Shown piece after piece: positions 44,172 to 52,590 of a stretch of DNA of 64,000 nt. The stretch is from G965205725 sp965205725. Lineage in GTDB: Bacteria; Pseudomonadota; Gammaproteobacteria; Pseudomonadales; Halieaceae. Position 1 is the stretch's first letter. Each line of letters opens with the position of its first letter. The translations under genes and the position numbers were made by a program. Below the pieces are notes generated by a model. That model had not been told where the DNA came from. It was given only the letters and a program-made list of their open reading frames with translations, and did not search any database. The stretch covers positions 1,798,001-1,862,000 of the forward strand of contig OZ242189.1 of the NCBI GenBank assembly GCA_965205725.1, written 5' to 3'.

Positions 44172-44251
44172 GGCACTGTCAGTAAAAGCACTGTCCGTGA
44201 AGGCACTTCCCGTGCCAAACTTCCCGTGCCGTGCCAAACTTCCCGTGCCAA
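44172..44251. repeat. Short imperfect repeats upstream of pilA
   Basis: The motif CTTCCCGTGCC occurs three times (about 44207-44250) with a fourth degenerate set of GCACTGTC/GTGAAGGCAC units before it. On the minus strand it reads TTGGCACGGGAAG. The TGGCAC blocks recall a sigma-54 -24 box but the -12 spacing is wrong. They may be regulator sites or a small microsatellite. Confidence 0.5.
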
Positions 44252-44401
44252 TGAGTAGAATTTACAGAGAACTCCATTTTTCTCTTTATTGTGCATGGAG
44301 ATACAACCTAAACAAGTAATTCCAGGACATCGCGACTCTCGCTACCAACAAACCCCACGCCTCTGTAATATAACCCGAGACTGCCAGGTACAGCAACAGT
44401 G

Positions 44402-44430
44402 TGTGCGGGTTCAGTACCTGTGAGACAAAT
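44402..44430. repeat. 29-bp dispersed repeat, copy 1
   Basis: TGTGCGGGTTCAGTACCTGT continuing to GAGACAAAT, identical over 29 bp to 53878-53906, 9.5 kb away in the same orientation. This copy lies 13 bp past the 35-aa gene stop. Confidence 0.9.
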
Positions 44431-44443
44431 GCGGCGCTGCTAC

Positions 44444-44551
44444 CTACTTGATGCCGGCCTTCAAATCGGCTCGCAGCGAGCGGTTCATCGTCCAGTTTGC
44501 AACGAGAATCGTGACAGCCATGCCCAGCATGGTAAGCATCTCAGGTGTCAT
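44444..44551 (-). CDS. Tiny membrane protein (35 aa)
   Basis: ATG 44551 is preceded by AAGGAG at 7-nt spacing. The 35 residues begin MTPEMLTMLGMAVTILVANW, one hydrophobic helix, followed by a short basic tail (MNRSLRADLKAGIK). The ATG lies inside the end of the preceding small gene (AATGACACCTGA), so the two are translationally coupled. No family is recognised. Size and charge fit a small membrane regulator, a holin-like or toxin-like peptide, but none of these is shown. Confidence 0.55.
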   Translation of the reverse strand: MTPEMLTMLGMAVTILVANWTMNRSLRADLKAGIK

Positions 44552-44651
44552 TGTGTTGCTCCTTAAAGGCTAGGAGTCTGTCGGATTTCTGAACCCGGAT
44601 ACCTATGGGCAACAGAACTGCTGCGAGTGTCATCAGCAGCAATTTTCTCAT
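44541..44651 (-). CDS. Tiny secreted or membrane peptide (36 aa)
   Basis: ATG 44651 has GGGAGG 9 nt upstream. The peptide starts MRKLLLMTLAAVLLPIGIRV, a signal-like hydrophobic segment after a basic start, and ends with a hydrophilic tail. It overlaps the next tiny gene by 11 bp. It lies 46 bp after the argG stop and may share the argG transcript. An alternative ATG three codons upstream directly abuts the RBS and is unlikely. Function unknown. Confidence 0.5.
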   Translation of the reverse strand: MRKLLLMTLAAVLLPIGIRVQKSDRLLAFKEQHNDT

Positions 44652-44697
44652 CGGACGCATCCTCCCAGGTTATTCCCGAACAGGTCGTTGCGTATGG

Positions 44698-45918
44698 CTA
44701 AAAAAGCGTGCGGCCCTTGTTCGCAGCGATACGCATACGCAGTGCGTTCAACTTAATAAAGCCCTCGGCATCAGCCTGGTTGTACGCGCCAGCATCATCC
44801 TCGAAGGTCGCAATACTTTCATCGAACAAGCTATCGTCTGATTTTCGGCCAACAACCGATACAGTGCCTTTATAGAGCTTCACACGCACAAACCCATTGA
44901 CGTTAGCCTGGGATTCATCAATAGCCGTTTGCAACATTCTGCGCTCTGGCGCCCACCAGTAGCCGTTATAAATCAGTTTACTGTAGCGCGGCATCAGTTC
45001 GTCTTTCAGGTGAGCCACTTCACGATCAAGGGTCAGCGACTCGATTGCACGGTGTGCTGGCAGCATAATGGTACCGCCGGGAGTTTCGTAACAGCCACGC
45101 GACTTCATGCCCACATAACGATTTTCCACAATATCCAGGCGGCCAATGCCATTGGCGCCACCCCGTTGATTCAGCGTGGTGAGGACTTCCGCAGGCGTCA
45201 TTGTCTGGCCGTCAATAGCTACAATATCGCCGCGTTGATATTCAAGTTCAAGATAAGTTGGGCTATCCGGCGCCGCTTCAGGGCTCACACTCCAGCGCCA
45301 CATATCTGCTTCCGGTTCAGCCCAGGGGTCTTCGAGAATGCCACCTTCGTAAGATATATGTAGCAGGTTGGCATCCATAGAATAAGGCGACTTCTTGCTG
45401 GCAGCAGCAAAATCAACCGCAATATCGTGTTGCTCACAGTAGGCCAGCAGAGACCCTCGGGAACTCAGGTTCCATTCACGCCAGGGTGCGATCACTTGAA
45501 TACCAGGCTTGAGAGCATAGGCACCCAGTTCAAAGCGCACTTGGTCATTGCCCTTACCCGTCGCGCCATGAGAAATTGCATCGGCTCCAGTTTCATTGGC
45601 AATCTCAACCAGGCGCTTGGCAATCAAAGGGCGTGCAATGGATGTGCCCAGTAAATACTCGCCCTCGTATATGGCGTTGGCGCGAAACATCGGATAGACA
45701 AAATCGCGGACATACTCTTCGCGCAAGTCATCAATATAGATTTCCCTGACGCCCATGGCCTCAGCTTTAGCGCGGGCGGGTGCAACCTCTTCACCCTGAC
45801 CGATGTCAGCGGTAAAGGTCACAACTTCACAAGCGTAGGTCTCTTGCAACCAGCGCACAATCACCGATGTGTCCAATCCGCCGGAATAGGCAAGTACCAC
45901 TTTATTCACGTCTGCCAT
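44698..45918 (-). CDS. argG: Argininosuccinate synthase
   Basis: Joins citrulline and aspartate, using ATP and releasing AMP and PPi, in arginine synthesis. A 406-residue protein starting MADVNKVVLAYSGGLDTSV, which holds the PP-loop SGGLDTS. Other blocks are YLLGTSIARPLIAK, SHGATGKGNDQVRFE and SRGCYETPGGT, all canonical. ATG 45918 has GGAG 6 nt upstream. It is divergent from pyrC, whose start lies 140 bp away, so two nitrogen-pathway genes share one control region. Confidence 0.97.
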   Translation of the reverse strand: MADVNKVVLAYSGGLDTSVIVRWLQETYACEVVTFTADIGQGEEVAPARAKAEAMGVREIYIDDLREEYVRDFVYPMFRANAIYEGEYLLGTSIARPLIAKRLVEIANETGADAISHGATGKGNDQVRFELGAYALKPGIQVIAPWREWNLSSRGSLLAYCEQHDIAVDFAAASKKSPYSMDANLLHISYEGGILEDPWAEPEADMWRWSVSPEAAPDSPTYLELEYQRGDIVAIDGQTMTPAEVLTTLNQRGGANGIGRLDIVENRYVGMKSRGCYETPGGTIMLPAHRAIESLTLDREVAHLKDELMPRYSKLIYNGYWWAPERRMLQTAIDESQANVNGFVRVKLYKGTVSVVGRKSDDSLFDESIATFEDDAGAYNQADAEGFIKLNALRMRIAANKGRTLF

Positions 45919-46058
45919 GTCTGTCTCCAGGTAGTACAAAAAATAAGCGGCGCATTCTACAGGGGCGTTGTAGCCGCTTCAATCAAACTGCCTTCAATCG
46001 GCTCGTCTATTCCGGTAGGATTTGCCTTTCACTTCGCACCCTGCGATTAAGGCTTTAT

Positions 46059-47096
46059 ATGAGCGAGCTTAAAATTACCCGTCCCGATGACTGGCATGTC
46101 CACCTTCGCGATGGCGCGGCCCTGCCCCATACCTGCGCTGACATGGCTCGCTATTTTGGTCGAATGATTGTGATGCCAAATTTGCTGCCACCGGTCACCA
46201 GCGTGGCTGCTGCGAGCGCCTATCGAAAGCGCATACAGGCTGCCATGGCGGGTTTAGAACGCACTGCAGAACCCTTAATGGTGTTGTACCTTACCGATCA
46301 AACCCCTGCGGAAGAAATTCAACGCGCCGCAGACAGCGACTTTGTCTACGCAGTAAAACTGTACCCTGCCGGCGCGACCACAAACTCTGATGCCGGAGTT
46401 GCAGAACTCGATGCACTCTATCCGACTCTGGCAGAGATGGAGAAATGTGGGCTGCCGCTATTGATTCACGGTGAAGTCACTGACAGCGATATCGACATCT
46501 TCGACCGGGAGAAGGTGTTTATAGATCGACACCTGGCACCCATCGTCAAAAATTTCCCACGGCTGAAAGTGGTTTTTGAACACATCACAACCTCAGATGC
46601 CGCGGCCTTCGTTAGAGAGGCACCCGCCAATGTAGGCGCGACTATTACTGCCCACCATTTGCTCTACAACCGCAACCATATGCTGGCCGGTGGCATTCGC
46701 CCACACTATTACTGCCTGCCGATTCTCAAGCGCAGCACTCACCAGCAAGCCCTGATCGACGCGGCAACCAGTGGAAATCCAAAGTTTTTTCTCGGCACTG
46801 ATTCTGCTCCCCATGCCACCGATGCCAAAGAAACCGCCTGTGGCTGCGCCGGCTGCTATACGGCTCATGCGGCCATTGAGCTTTATGCAGAGGCGTTTGA
46901 TGAGGCCGGGGCACTGGACAAACTGGAGGGGTTCGCCTCCTTTCACGGACCCGACTTCTATGGCCTGGCGAGAAACACAGACTCCATATTGCTGAGGAGA
47001 GAACCCTGGCAAGTGCCGGATCACTCAGATTTGGGCGACAACCCGCTCACACCACTACGTGCTGGCGAGCTTATTCATTGGCAGGTGGCCCCGTGA
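46059..47096 (+). CDS. pyrC: Dihydroorotase
   Basis: A class II, E. coli PyrC-like dihydroorotase of 345 residues that closes carbamoyl aspartate to dihydroorotate. Zinc ligands are in DDWHVHLRDGA (HxH), the carboxylated lysine is in YAVKLYPAGATTNSD, further His are in PLLIHGEVTD and FEHITT, and the Asp is in LGTDSAPH. ATG 46059 is preceded by AAGG at 7 nt; the longer open frame upstream is not used. It ends 10 bp before rnt on the same strand, so the two are probably cotranscribed. Confidence 0.96.
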   Translation: MSELKITRPDDWHVHLRDGAALPHTCADMARYFGRMIVMPNLLPPVTSVAAASAYRKRIQAAMAGLERTAEPLMVLYLTDQTPAEEIQRAADSDFVYAVKLYPAGATTNSDAGVAELDALYPTLAEMEKCGLPLLIHGEVTDSDIDIFDREKVFIDRHLAPIVKNFPRLKVVFEHITTSDAAAFVREAPANVGATITAHHLLYNRNHMLAGGIRPHYYCLPILKRSTHQQALIDAATSGNPKFFLGTDSAPHATDAKETACGCAGCYTAHAAIELYAEAFDEAGALDKLEGFASFHGPDFYGLARNTDSILLRREPWQVPDHSDLGDNPLTPLRAGELIHWQVAP

Positions 47097-47106
47097 GGAC
47101 CTATAC

Positions 47107-47733
47107 ATGAACCGAATCTGTGACCGTTTCCGGGGCTTTTTGCCGGTGGTGATCGATGTTGAAACCGGCGGCTTCGTTGCCAGCACCGATGCTGTATTGG
47201 AGATCGCCGCCAGTATTGTGCGTATGGACAGCAGTGGTCACCTGCAAGTACACGCGACCCATCAGTACCATGTGGAGCCGTTTGAGGGTGCGAATATTGA
47301 ACAATCGGCCCTCGATTTCACCGGTATTGACCCGTACCACCCGTTTCGTGAAGCGATGCAGGAGAAGGATGTCTTCACCGACCTGTTTGGCATCGTTCGC
47401 AAAGAGCTTAAAGAACAGGATTGCAGCAGAGCGATTCTGGTTGGGCACAATGCCCATTTTGACGCTGGCTTCGTCAATGCGGTGGTCGAGCGCTGCGGCA
47501 TCAAACGCAACCCCTTCCACCCCTTCTCTCATTTCGATACCGCCACGCTGTCGGGCCTGGCCTTCGGTCAGACTGTTTTGGCCAGAGCCTGCGAACAAGC
47601 GAACATAGCGTTCGACAATGATGAAGCACACTCTGCCAACTACGACGCGCAGAAGACGGCAGAGCTATTTTGCGACATTGTTAACCGCTGGCAGGATGCC
47701 AGTGGATGGCAGCCACAGAGGCCTGCAAGCTAG
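47107..47733 (+). CDS. rnt: Ribonuclease T
   Basis: A 208-residue DEDD-family 3'-5' exoribonuclease for tRNA and small-RNA end trimming. Exo I is VVIDVETGGF, Exo II lies in ILVGHNAHFDAGFVN, and Exo III is HSANYDAQKTAELF, with the RNase T basic RFRGFLP start and the SHFDTATLSGLAFGQ block. GAGG lies 7 nt before the ATG. It follows pyrC at 10 bp and its end overlaps the convergent Lon-N domain gene by 4 bp. Confidence 0.95.
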   Translation: MNRICDRFRGFLPVVIDVETGGFVASTDAVLEIAASIVRMDSSGHLQVHATHQYHVEPFEGANIEQSALDFTGIDPYHPFREAMQEKDVFTDLFGIVRKELKEQDCSRAILVGHNAHFDAGFVNAVVERCGIKRNPFHPFSHFDTATLSGLAFGQTVLARACEQANIAFDNDEAHSANYDAQKTAELFCDIVNRWQDASGWQPQRPAS

Positions 47734-48332
47734 CCCTCTACTCCACCAAGCGCATTGAGTAACTGATCCAGGCGTTCCATAAACGGGTGGATGTCCTCAG
47801 TTTGCAATAATTCATATTTGAGGGTCTCTTCTACCGGCAGCAGTTGCGCCAGGGTACGCCCAACTTGCCAGGCATCGCTGCGGTCAATTTGCATACCTAG
47901 CCGCTGCACATGGGAGTGCTGTTGAAGGCTGTTCAACACCTCCAGCATGGACTCCCATTGCTCCAGGATCGGCTCCGCCTCTGTAGGCGTCGGCAGCATT
48001 TCGACACGGCCAACGACCAACTCGTTGGCCTGTGCATGGCAATCGAGAATACGCAACATGCCCTGCCCTTCAATGGTAATACCCAGCAGACCATTGGCCA
48101 GCGAATTCCAGTCGACAATGCGAGCATAGGTGCCTGTATCGCCGACATCGGGCAATCCTGTACCGGGTTCCAGCGATTCCTGTCCTCGTACAATCCAGGC
48201 CATACCGAAGCCGGTGTCATGCTTCAGACAGTCGCGCACCAGATCAATGTAGCGGCGCTCAAATATCTGTAGCGGCAAACGCCCGCCGGGGAATAGCACC
48301 GACCCCAAAGGAAAAAGCGGCATCTCCGTCAT
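47730..48332 (-). CDS. Lon N-terminal substrate-binding domain protein
   Basis: A 200-residue protein made only of the Lon-type PUA-like N-terminal domain (LON substrate-binding domain), starting MPLFPLGSVLFPGGRLPLQI and continuing FERRYIDLVRDCL. It lacks the AAA and protease parts of Lon. Homologues of this size are common in gammaproteobacteria; the function is not settled. It begins inside the end of the MMPL exporter gene (4-bp ATGA overlap), suggesting coupled translation, and ends overlapping the convergent rnt gene. Confidence 0.88.
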   Translation of the reverse strand: MTEMPLFPLGSVLFPGGRLPLQIFERRYIDLVRDCLKHDTGFGMAWIVRGQESLEPGTGLPDVGDTGTYARIVDWNSLANGLLGITIEGQGMLRILDCHAQANELVVGRVEMLPTPTEAEPILEQWESMLEVLNSLQQHSHVQRLGMQIDRSDAWQVGRTLAQLLPVEETLKYELLQTEDIHPFMERLDQLLNALGGVEG

Positions 48333-51001
48333 TGTTCACCCTCAACCTGTTCACCTGTAACAGGGGTGCTTTCACTTCCCAGCGGCTTAAAGGTGATGAT
48401 CAGATGCGGCAGCAACATCAGGGAAGCAATCACTGAGACAAACATGGCCAGGCTCGTTAACAGGCCAAAGTAAATACTGGGGGTAAAGTTTGACAGCGCC
48501 AGGATCGAGAAGCCGACAATAACCGTAATTGATGTGTAATACATGGCCTTGCCGATACTCCCGTGGCAGCGAAACATAGTCGCGGTGTAGTTTCGGTCTT
48601 TGGGAAATTCACGCTTGAATCGATGCACATAGTGAATCGCGTGATCCACACCGATACCCACCACGATGGCGGCAATGGTAATCGTCATAATATCCAGAGG
48701 AATGCCGACCAGCCCCATTCCACCGAGCACAATAGCTGCCGCTAACAAATTGGGTGCAATCGCCAGCAGAGCCAGCGTCAGCGAGCGAAACAAGACCAGG
48801 AACATGACTGTGATAGCAATGAATACCGCACCCAGCGTTAAAATCTGCGAGGTAAACAGACTTTGTAAAACATTGTTATACAACACCAACATGCCGGTGA
48901 AATGTAGTTTGTCCTCGGCGATACCCAGTTCATTGACCAGGTGCGAATGCACCTGTTGTAAAAACTCATTGCGCCGCAGGGTTGCACTGGTTTCCATCAC
49001 CCGCAAGGAAATTCGCGCCTGATCTTTCTCCGCAGAATAATAGGGTGATACCACAATATCCCTGATCGCCGGAGGCAGGCTTTTCTGCACCAGCGCCAGT
49101 TCAACATCGCCCACATCGTCACCCAGGAGTTGTTTGACTACAGCGTAAGTGGTCGCCAGTGACAAAACCTTGCCAGTCTCTGGCAGAGAGTCCATGTAGT
49201 TGTGCACCGCTGCCAGTTTGTCCATACCGCGCACGGTGAACCAGTCACTCTGCTGAAACGACTCTGCTCCCTCTGCGGCAAAATCGTCTCCAAAGTCGTC
49301 ATCTGCAAATTCATCATCCGCATACCTATCATTGAAGAGCTCATCATCGAAGAGCTCATCGCCGAAGAGCTCATCACCCCAGGGCTCGGCGGCAACCGCT
49401 GGGCTGTCTCCACGCTCATTGCCGACTGTTGCCGGCTCTATCGCGGGCATGAAAGGCAAGGCGGCTTCATCCTCCAGGTCGATAATAATATCCAGGGGGA
49501 TAGTGCCGCCCAGTTCGGCATCCAGCAATTCCATGCCGCGGTAGATTTCTGTGCTTTCATGGAAGTAATCAATAAAGCGGTTTTCAACCTGCAAGCGACT
49601 GATCCCAAAGACACTAACGCAGAGCAGCAACAGCGCCACGACCGTCACCCGGCTACCGTAATTGCTGGTCGCCTCGGCAAAACGCAGGGTGAGACCCGCG
49701 TGGCGCTGACCAGGGTCGGCGCTTTTACCCCTGGGCAATAGCACCAACAAACCGGGGAGGATCACAAAACTGAGCAGTAGTGCAACAATAAGCCCTACTG
49801 TCATCATCCAGCCAAAATCAATCACTGGACGAATGCCACTGACCACCAATGACACAAAGGCCACCGCTGTGGTCAACGACGTGTATGCGCACGGTACCGC
49901 CATCAATCTTACCGTTGCAGACACCAACTCAAACTGGTCCGCCTCTGGCATATCCAACTGTAACTCGCGATAGCGCACGACCAGATGGATCGTTACCGCC
50001 AGCGTAGTAATCAGCAAAAGAGCAACAAAATTGGAGGAAATAACAGTCATACGCCAATCCAGCCAGGCCAACAGGCCCAGCATGAAAGTCGCCGTCGCCA
50101 CGCAGGTCACCAGAGGCAACATCACCCACCGCAACTGGCGAAATATAGTGGTCAACACAACGATCACGAACACTAAAATACCACTGCCGAATGTGACCAG
50201 ATCACTTTGCACAAAGCTCACCATATCGGCGGCAATCATCGGCACCCCACCCAGGAACAGATTGGCTCCCGAGCGATAGCTGTCAACGATCTGGCGTACC
50301 TCATTGACCAGCGCACTCTGCCGCTCGCTGAACTCACTGCTATAGGTCTTAAAGGCTTTCTCGGTCAGGCTCAGCTCAACCCGCTCTAACTGTTCCAGGC
50401 CTCGCTCAGCCTGCATAGCGCGCAGCGACTCTCGCTGCTCTAACAGGTCGTAGTAGTGTTCGTCGCGCTCAAGATTTATTTGAATAGCCGCTGTTTTGCC
50501 ATCGGAACTCACCAGTAACTTGTGATAGATGGGGCTACTTGCAAACTCTTCTCTAACCAGTTCGCGGTCGATGTTGGGGTCACTCAGGGTTGGCAGCCCT
50601 TCCGCAGCAGTGACCTCTGACAATTGCACTGGGGGGCTTTGCAGTAGAGGCACATCCAGTATAGTAAGCACCGACGCAACGCCTGCCACCTGCTCAAGCT
50701 CGTCACGCAGAACGCGCATCAATCGCAGTGATTCATCCCCGAGTAAATCGCCCTCGGGCTGGTAAGTGACTACCAAAAAATCTTCCGCCCCATAGAGCCT
50801 GGCTGTCTCGCGGAAATAGGCGAGAGCCTCATCGCCCTCCAGCACCAGAGAATCGCTGGAAGCGTCGAGTTTGAGATTGCCAAGCTGGCTGGCGAGCGCC
50901 ACAACCAGCGTCAGACAGGTCAGCAAGCTAAGCAGCGGGTGCTGCAATACCAGCCGGTTGTACAATTTTGAAAACCCGTTAGCGTCGGTAGCCGCTGACA
51001 T
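48329..51001 (-). CDS. MMPL/RND-superfamily exporter with acidic repeat insert
   Basis: An 890-residue inner-membrane transporter of the MMPL branch of RND, with two halves of one plus five membrane helices and large periplasmic loops (HpnN-like build). In the second periplasmic loop, around residues 541-581, lies a strongly acidic stretch made of GDELFGDELFDDELF-type repeats followed by DDEFADDDFGDD. Its DNA shows 15-bp near-identical units (GAAGAGCTCATCATC type). Such a stretch is unusual for the family. The substrate may be a lipid or hopanoid. It overlaps the Lon-N domain gene by 4 bp. Confidence 0.85.
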   Translation of the reverse strand: MSAATDANGFSKLYNRLVLQHPLLSLLTCLTLVVALASQLGNLKLDASSDSLVLEGDEALAYFRETARLYGAEDFLVVTYQPEGDLLGDESLRLMRVLRDELEQVAGVASVLTILDVPLLQSPPVQLSEVTAAEGLPTLSDPNIDRELVREEFASSPIYHKLLVSSDGKTAAIQINLERDEHYYDLLEQRESLRAMQAERGLEQLERVELSLTEKAFKTYSSEFSERQSALVNEVRQIVDSYRSGANLFLGGVPMIAADMVSFVQSDLVTFGSGILVFVIVVLTTIFRQLRWVMLPLVTCVATATFMLGLLAWLDWRMTVISSNFVALLLITTLAVTIHLVVRYRELQLDMPEADQFELVSATVRLMAVPCAYTSLTTAVAFVSLVVSGIRPVIDFGWMMTVGLIVALLLSFVILPGLLVLLPRGKSADPGQRHAGLTLRFAEATSNYGSRVTVVALLLLCVSVFGISRLQVENRFIDYFHESTEIYRGMELLDAELGGTIPLDIIIDLEDEAALPFMPAIEPATVGNERGDSPAVAAEPWGDELFGDELFDDELFNDRYADDEFADDDFGDDFAAEGAESFQQSDWFTVRGMDKLAAVHNYMDSLPETGKVLSLATTYAVVKQLLGDDVGDVELALVQKSLPPAIRDIVVSPYYSAEKDQARISLRVMETSATLRRNEFLQQVHSHLVNELGIAEDKLHFTGMLVLYNNVLQSLFTSQILTLGAVFIAITVMFLVLFRSLTLALLAIAPNLLAAAIVLGGMGLVGIPLDIMTITIAAIVVGIGVDHAIHYVHRFKREFPKDRNYTATMFRCHGSIGKAMYYTSITVIVGFSILALSNFTPSIYFGLLTSLAMFVSVIASLMLLPHLIITFKPLGSESTPVTGEQVEGEQ
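49330..49377. repeat. 15-bp coding tandem repeat in the MMPL gene
   Basis: Three near-identical 15-bp units (GAAGAGCTCATC plus three variable bases) encode the GDELF/DDELF repeats of the exporter. The unit length is a multiple of three, so copy change would keep the frame. Confidence 0.8.
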
Positions 51002-51086
51002 CTGTCTGTATTTCCTTTTCCACGCAAGTCAGATCAGTGCAGGAGCCTGATATTTTGTCGGCCTGACATCCGACCCGCAGTTCAAG

Positions 51087-52475
51087 CTAGAATTTGTGCT
51101 GCTTGGACACATATTTTTTAGCGAGTTCCTCAATCAAGTGTTGCTGAATGCCGTTGAATCCACCATTACTCATGATAACGACCTGATCACCAGCCTGGCT
51201 GGTGGCAACGATGTGCGCAACCATGCTCTCTGTAGCGTCGTACAGTTGCGCTGGCACAGGGCTGTTTGCTACTACTGAGAGTAAATCCCAGTCCATACCC
51301 GCAGGCTGATACCAGAGTACTTCATCCGCTGCGGCGGTACAGCTTGCCAGCCTATCCCGATGCTGCCCCAGGCGCATGGTATTGGAACGCGGCTCAAGCA
51401 ATACACGAATACGCGCAGCCGTGTTTTTAGCCCTCAAACCATTCAGAGTGGCGGCTATGGCTGTGGGATGATGCGCAAAATCATCGAATACTGCAATGCC
51501 GTCGATCTCGACCAATAACTCCATGCGCCGTTTGACGCCCGCGAAGCTCGCCAATCCCTGAGCCGCAGTATCCAGCGGCACACCCACATGGTGTGCCGCC
51601 GCGGTGGCCGCAAGGGCGTTTTCGATATTGTGCAATCCTGTGTGCGACCACGCCACGGTTGCCGGCCCACCAGGACCCGACAATGCAAAGACAGAACCGT
51701 CCGCCTCGCTTAAACTGGCCGACCAGTCTGCCTCTTCGGCAGCAGAAAAACTGGCGCTGTTTGACCAACAACCGCGCTCCATTACACTCTCAAGTGCAGC
51801 ATCATCGCGACGATAAATGATCAAGCCATTGCCCGGCACAGTGCGAACCAGATGATGAAACTGCGTTTGAATGGCGGCGAGGTCTGCAAAGATATCCGCG
51901 TGGTCGAATTCCAGATTGTTAAGACACAGCGTGCGTGGGTGATAGTGAACAAACTTGGAACGCTTGTCGAAGAAAGCCGTATCGTACTCGTCAGCTTCAA
52001 CGACGAAAAAATCCGACTCTCCGAGGCGTGCGGAAATACCGAAATTGCCTGGAACGCCGCCGATCAGAAAGCCGGGCGACATGGCAGCTTGTTCAAGCAA
52101 CCACGCCAGCAAACTACTGGTGGTGGTTTTTCCATGGGTACCAGCAACCGCCAGAACCCAGCGCTGCCGCAACACGTTTTCTGCCAGCCATTGAGGCCCT
52201 GAAATGTAGGGCAAACCGGCGTTGAGCATGTATTCAATTGCGGGGTTACCGCGAGACAGGGCATTGCCTACCACAACCACGTCTGGTGCCGGTTGCAGAT
52301 GCGCTGCCGCATAGCCTTCCGCAACGGTAATCCCGGCCGCCTCAAGTTGAGTACTCATGGGCGGATATACATTCATATCCGAGCCGCTCACCTGCAATCC
52401 AAGCTCGCGCGCTAACAGGGCAATCCCGCCCATAAAGCTTCCGCATATCCCCAACAGATGAATATGTTTACTCAA
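51087..52475 (-). CDS. mpl: UDP-N-acetylmuramate:L-alanyl-gamma-D-glutamyl-meso-DAP ligase
   Basis: A 462-residue Mur ligase of the Mpl type that reattaches recycled tripeptide to UDP-MurNAc. The N-terminal Rossmann part reads HLLGICGSFMGGIALLA, the ATP loop is AVAGTHGKTTTSSLLAW, and later blocks include VEADEYDTAFFDKRSKF and DFAHHPTAI, all diagnostic of Mpl over MurC. With AmpD and the VanY-type peptidase in this window it fits active peptidoglycan recycling. It is divergent from the PPi-PFK gene with 115 bp between starts. Confidence 0.95.
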   Translation of the reverse strand: MSKHIHLLGICGSFMGGIALLARELGLQVSGSDMNVYPPMSTQLEAAGITVAEGYAAAHLQPAPDVVVVGNALSRGNPAIEYMLNAGLPYISGPQWLAENVLRQRWVLAVAGTHGKTTTSSLLAWLLEQAAMSPGFLIGGVPGNFGISARLGESDFFVVEADEYDTAFFDKRSKFVHYHPRTLCLNNLEFDHADIFADLAAIQTQFHHLVRTVPGNGLIIYRRDDAALESVMERGCWSNSASFSAAEEADWSASLSEADGSVFALSGPGGPATVAWSHTGLHNIENALAATAAAHHVGVPLDTAAQGLASFAGVKRRMELLVEIDGIAVFDDFAHHPTAIAATLNGLRAKNTAARIRVLLEPRSNTMRLGQHRDRLASCTAAADEVLWYQPAGMDWDLLSVVANSPVPAQLYDATESMVAHIVATSQAGDQVVIMSNGGFNGIQQHLIEELAKKYVSKQHKF

Positions 52476-52590
52476 TGAATTCCCCTACTCCCAGGGCGGG
52501 CATAGTACCACGATGAACAGCTTTAAAAGCTGCGTCCCAACCACGATTACCGTATCATGTCGCGTTTATTTTCCCGGCGAAACTGTATCG

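Noticed and set aside
44076..44237. N-terminal extension of the pilin gene
   Set aside because: The added residues are encoded by upstream repeats; the prepilin leader MKKRVQKG with its own RBS fixes the start at 44075.
44172..44251. Sigma-54 promoter for pilA
   Set aside because: TGGCAC blocks are present, but no GC element sits at the required -12 spacing.
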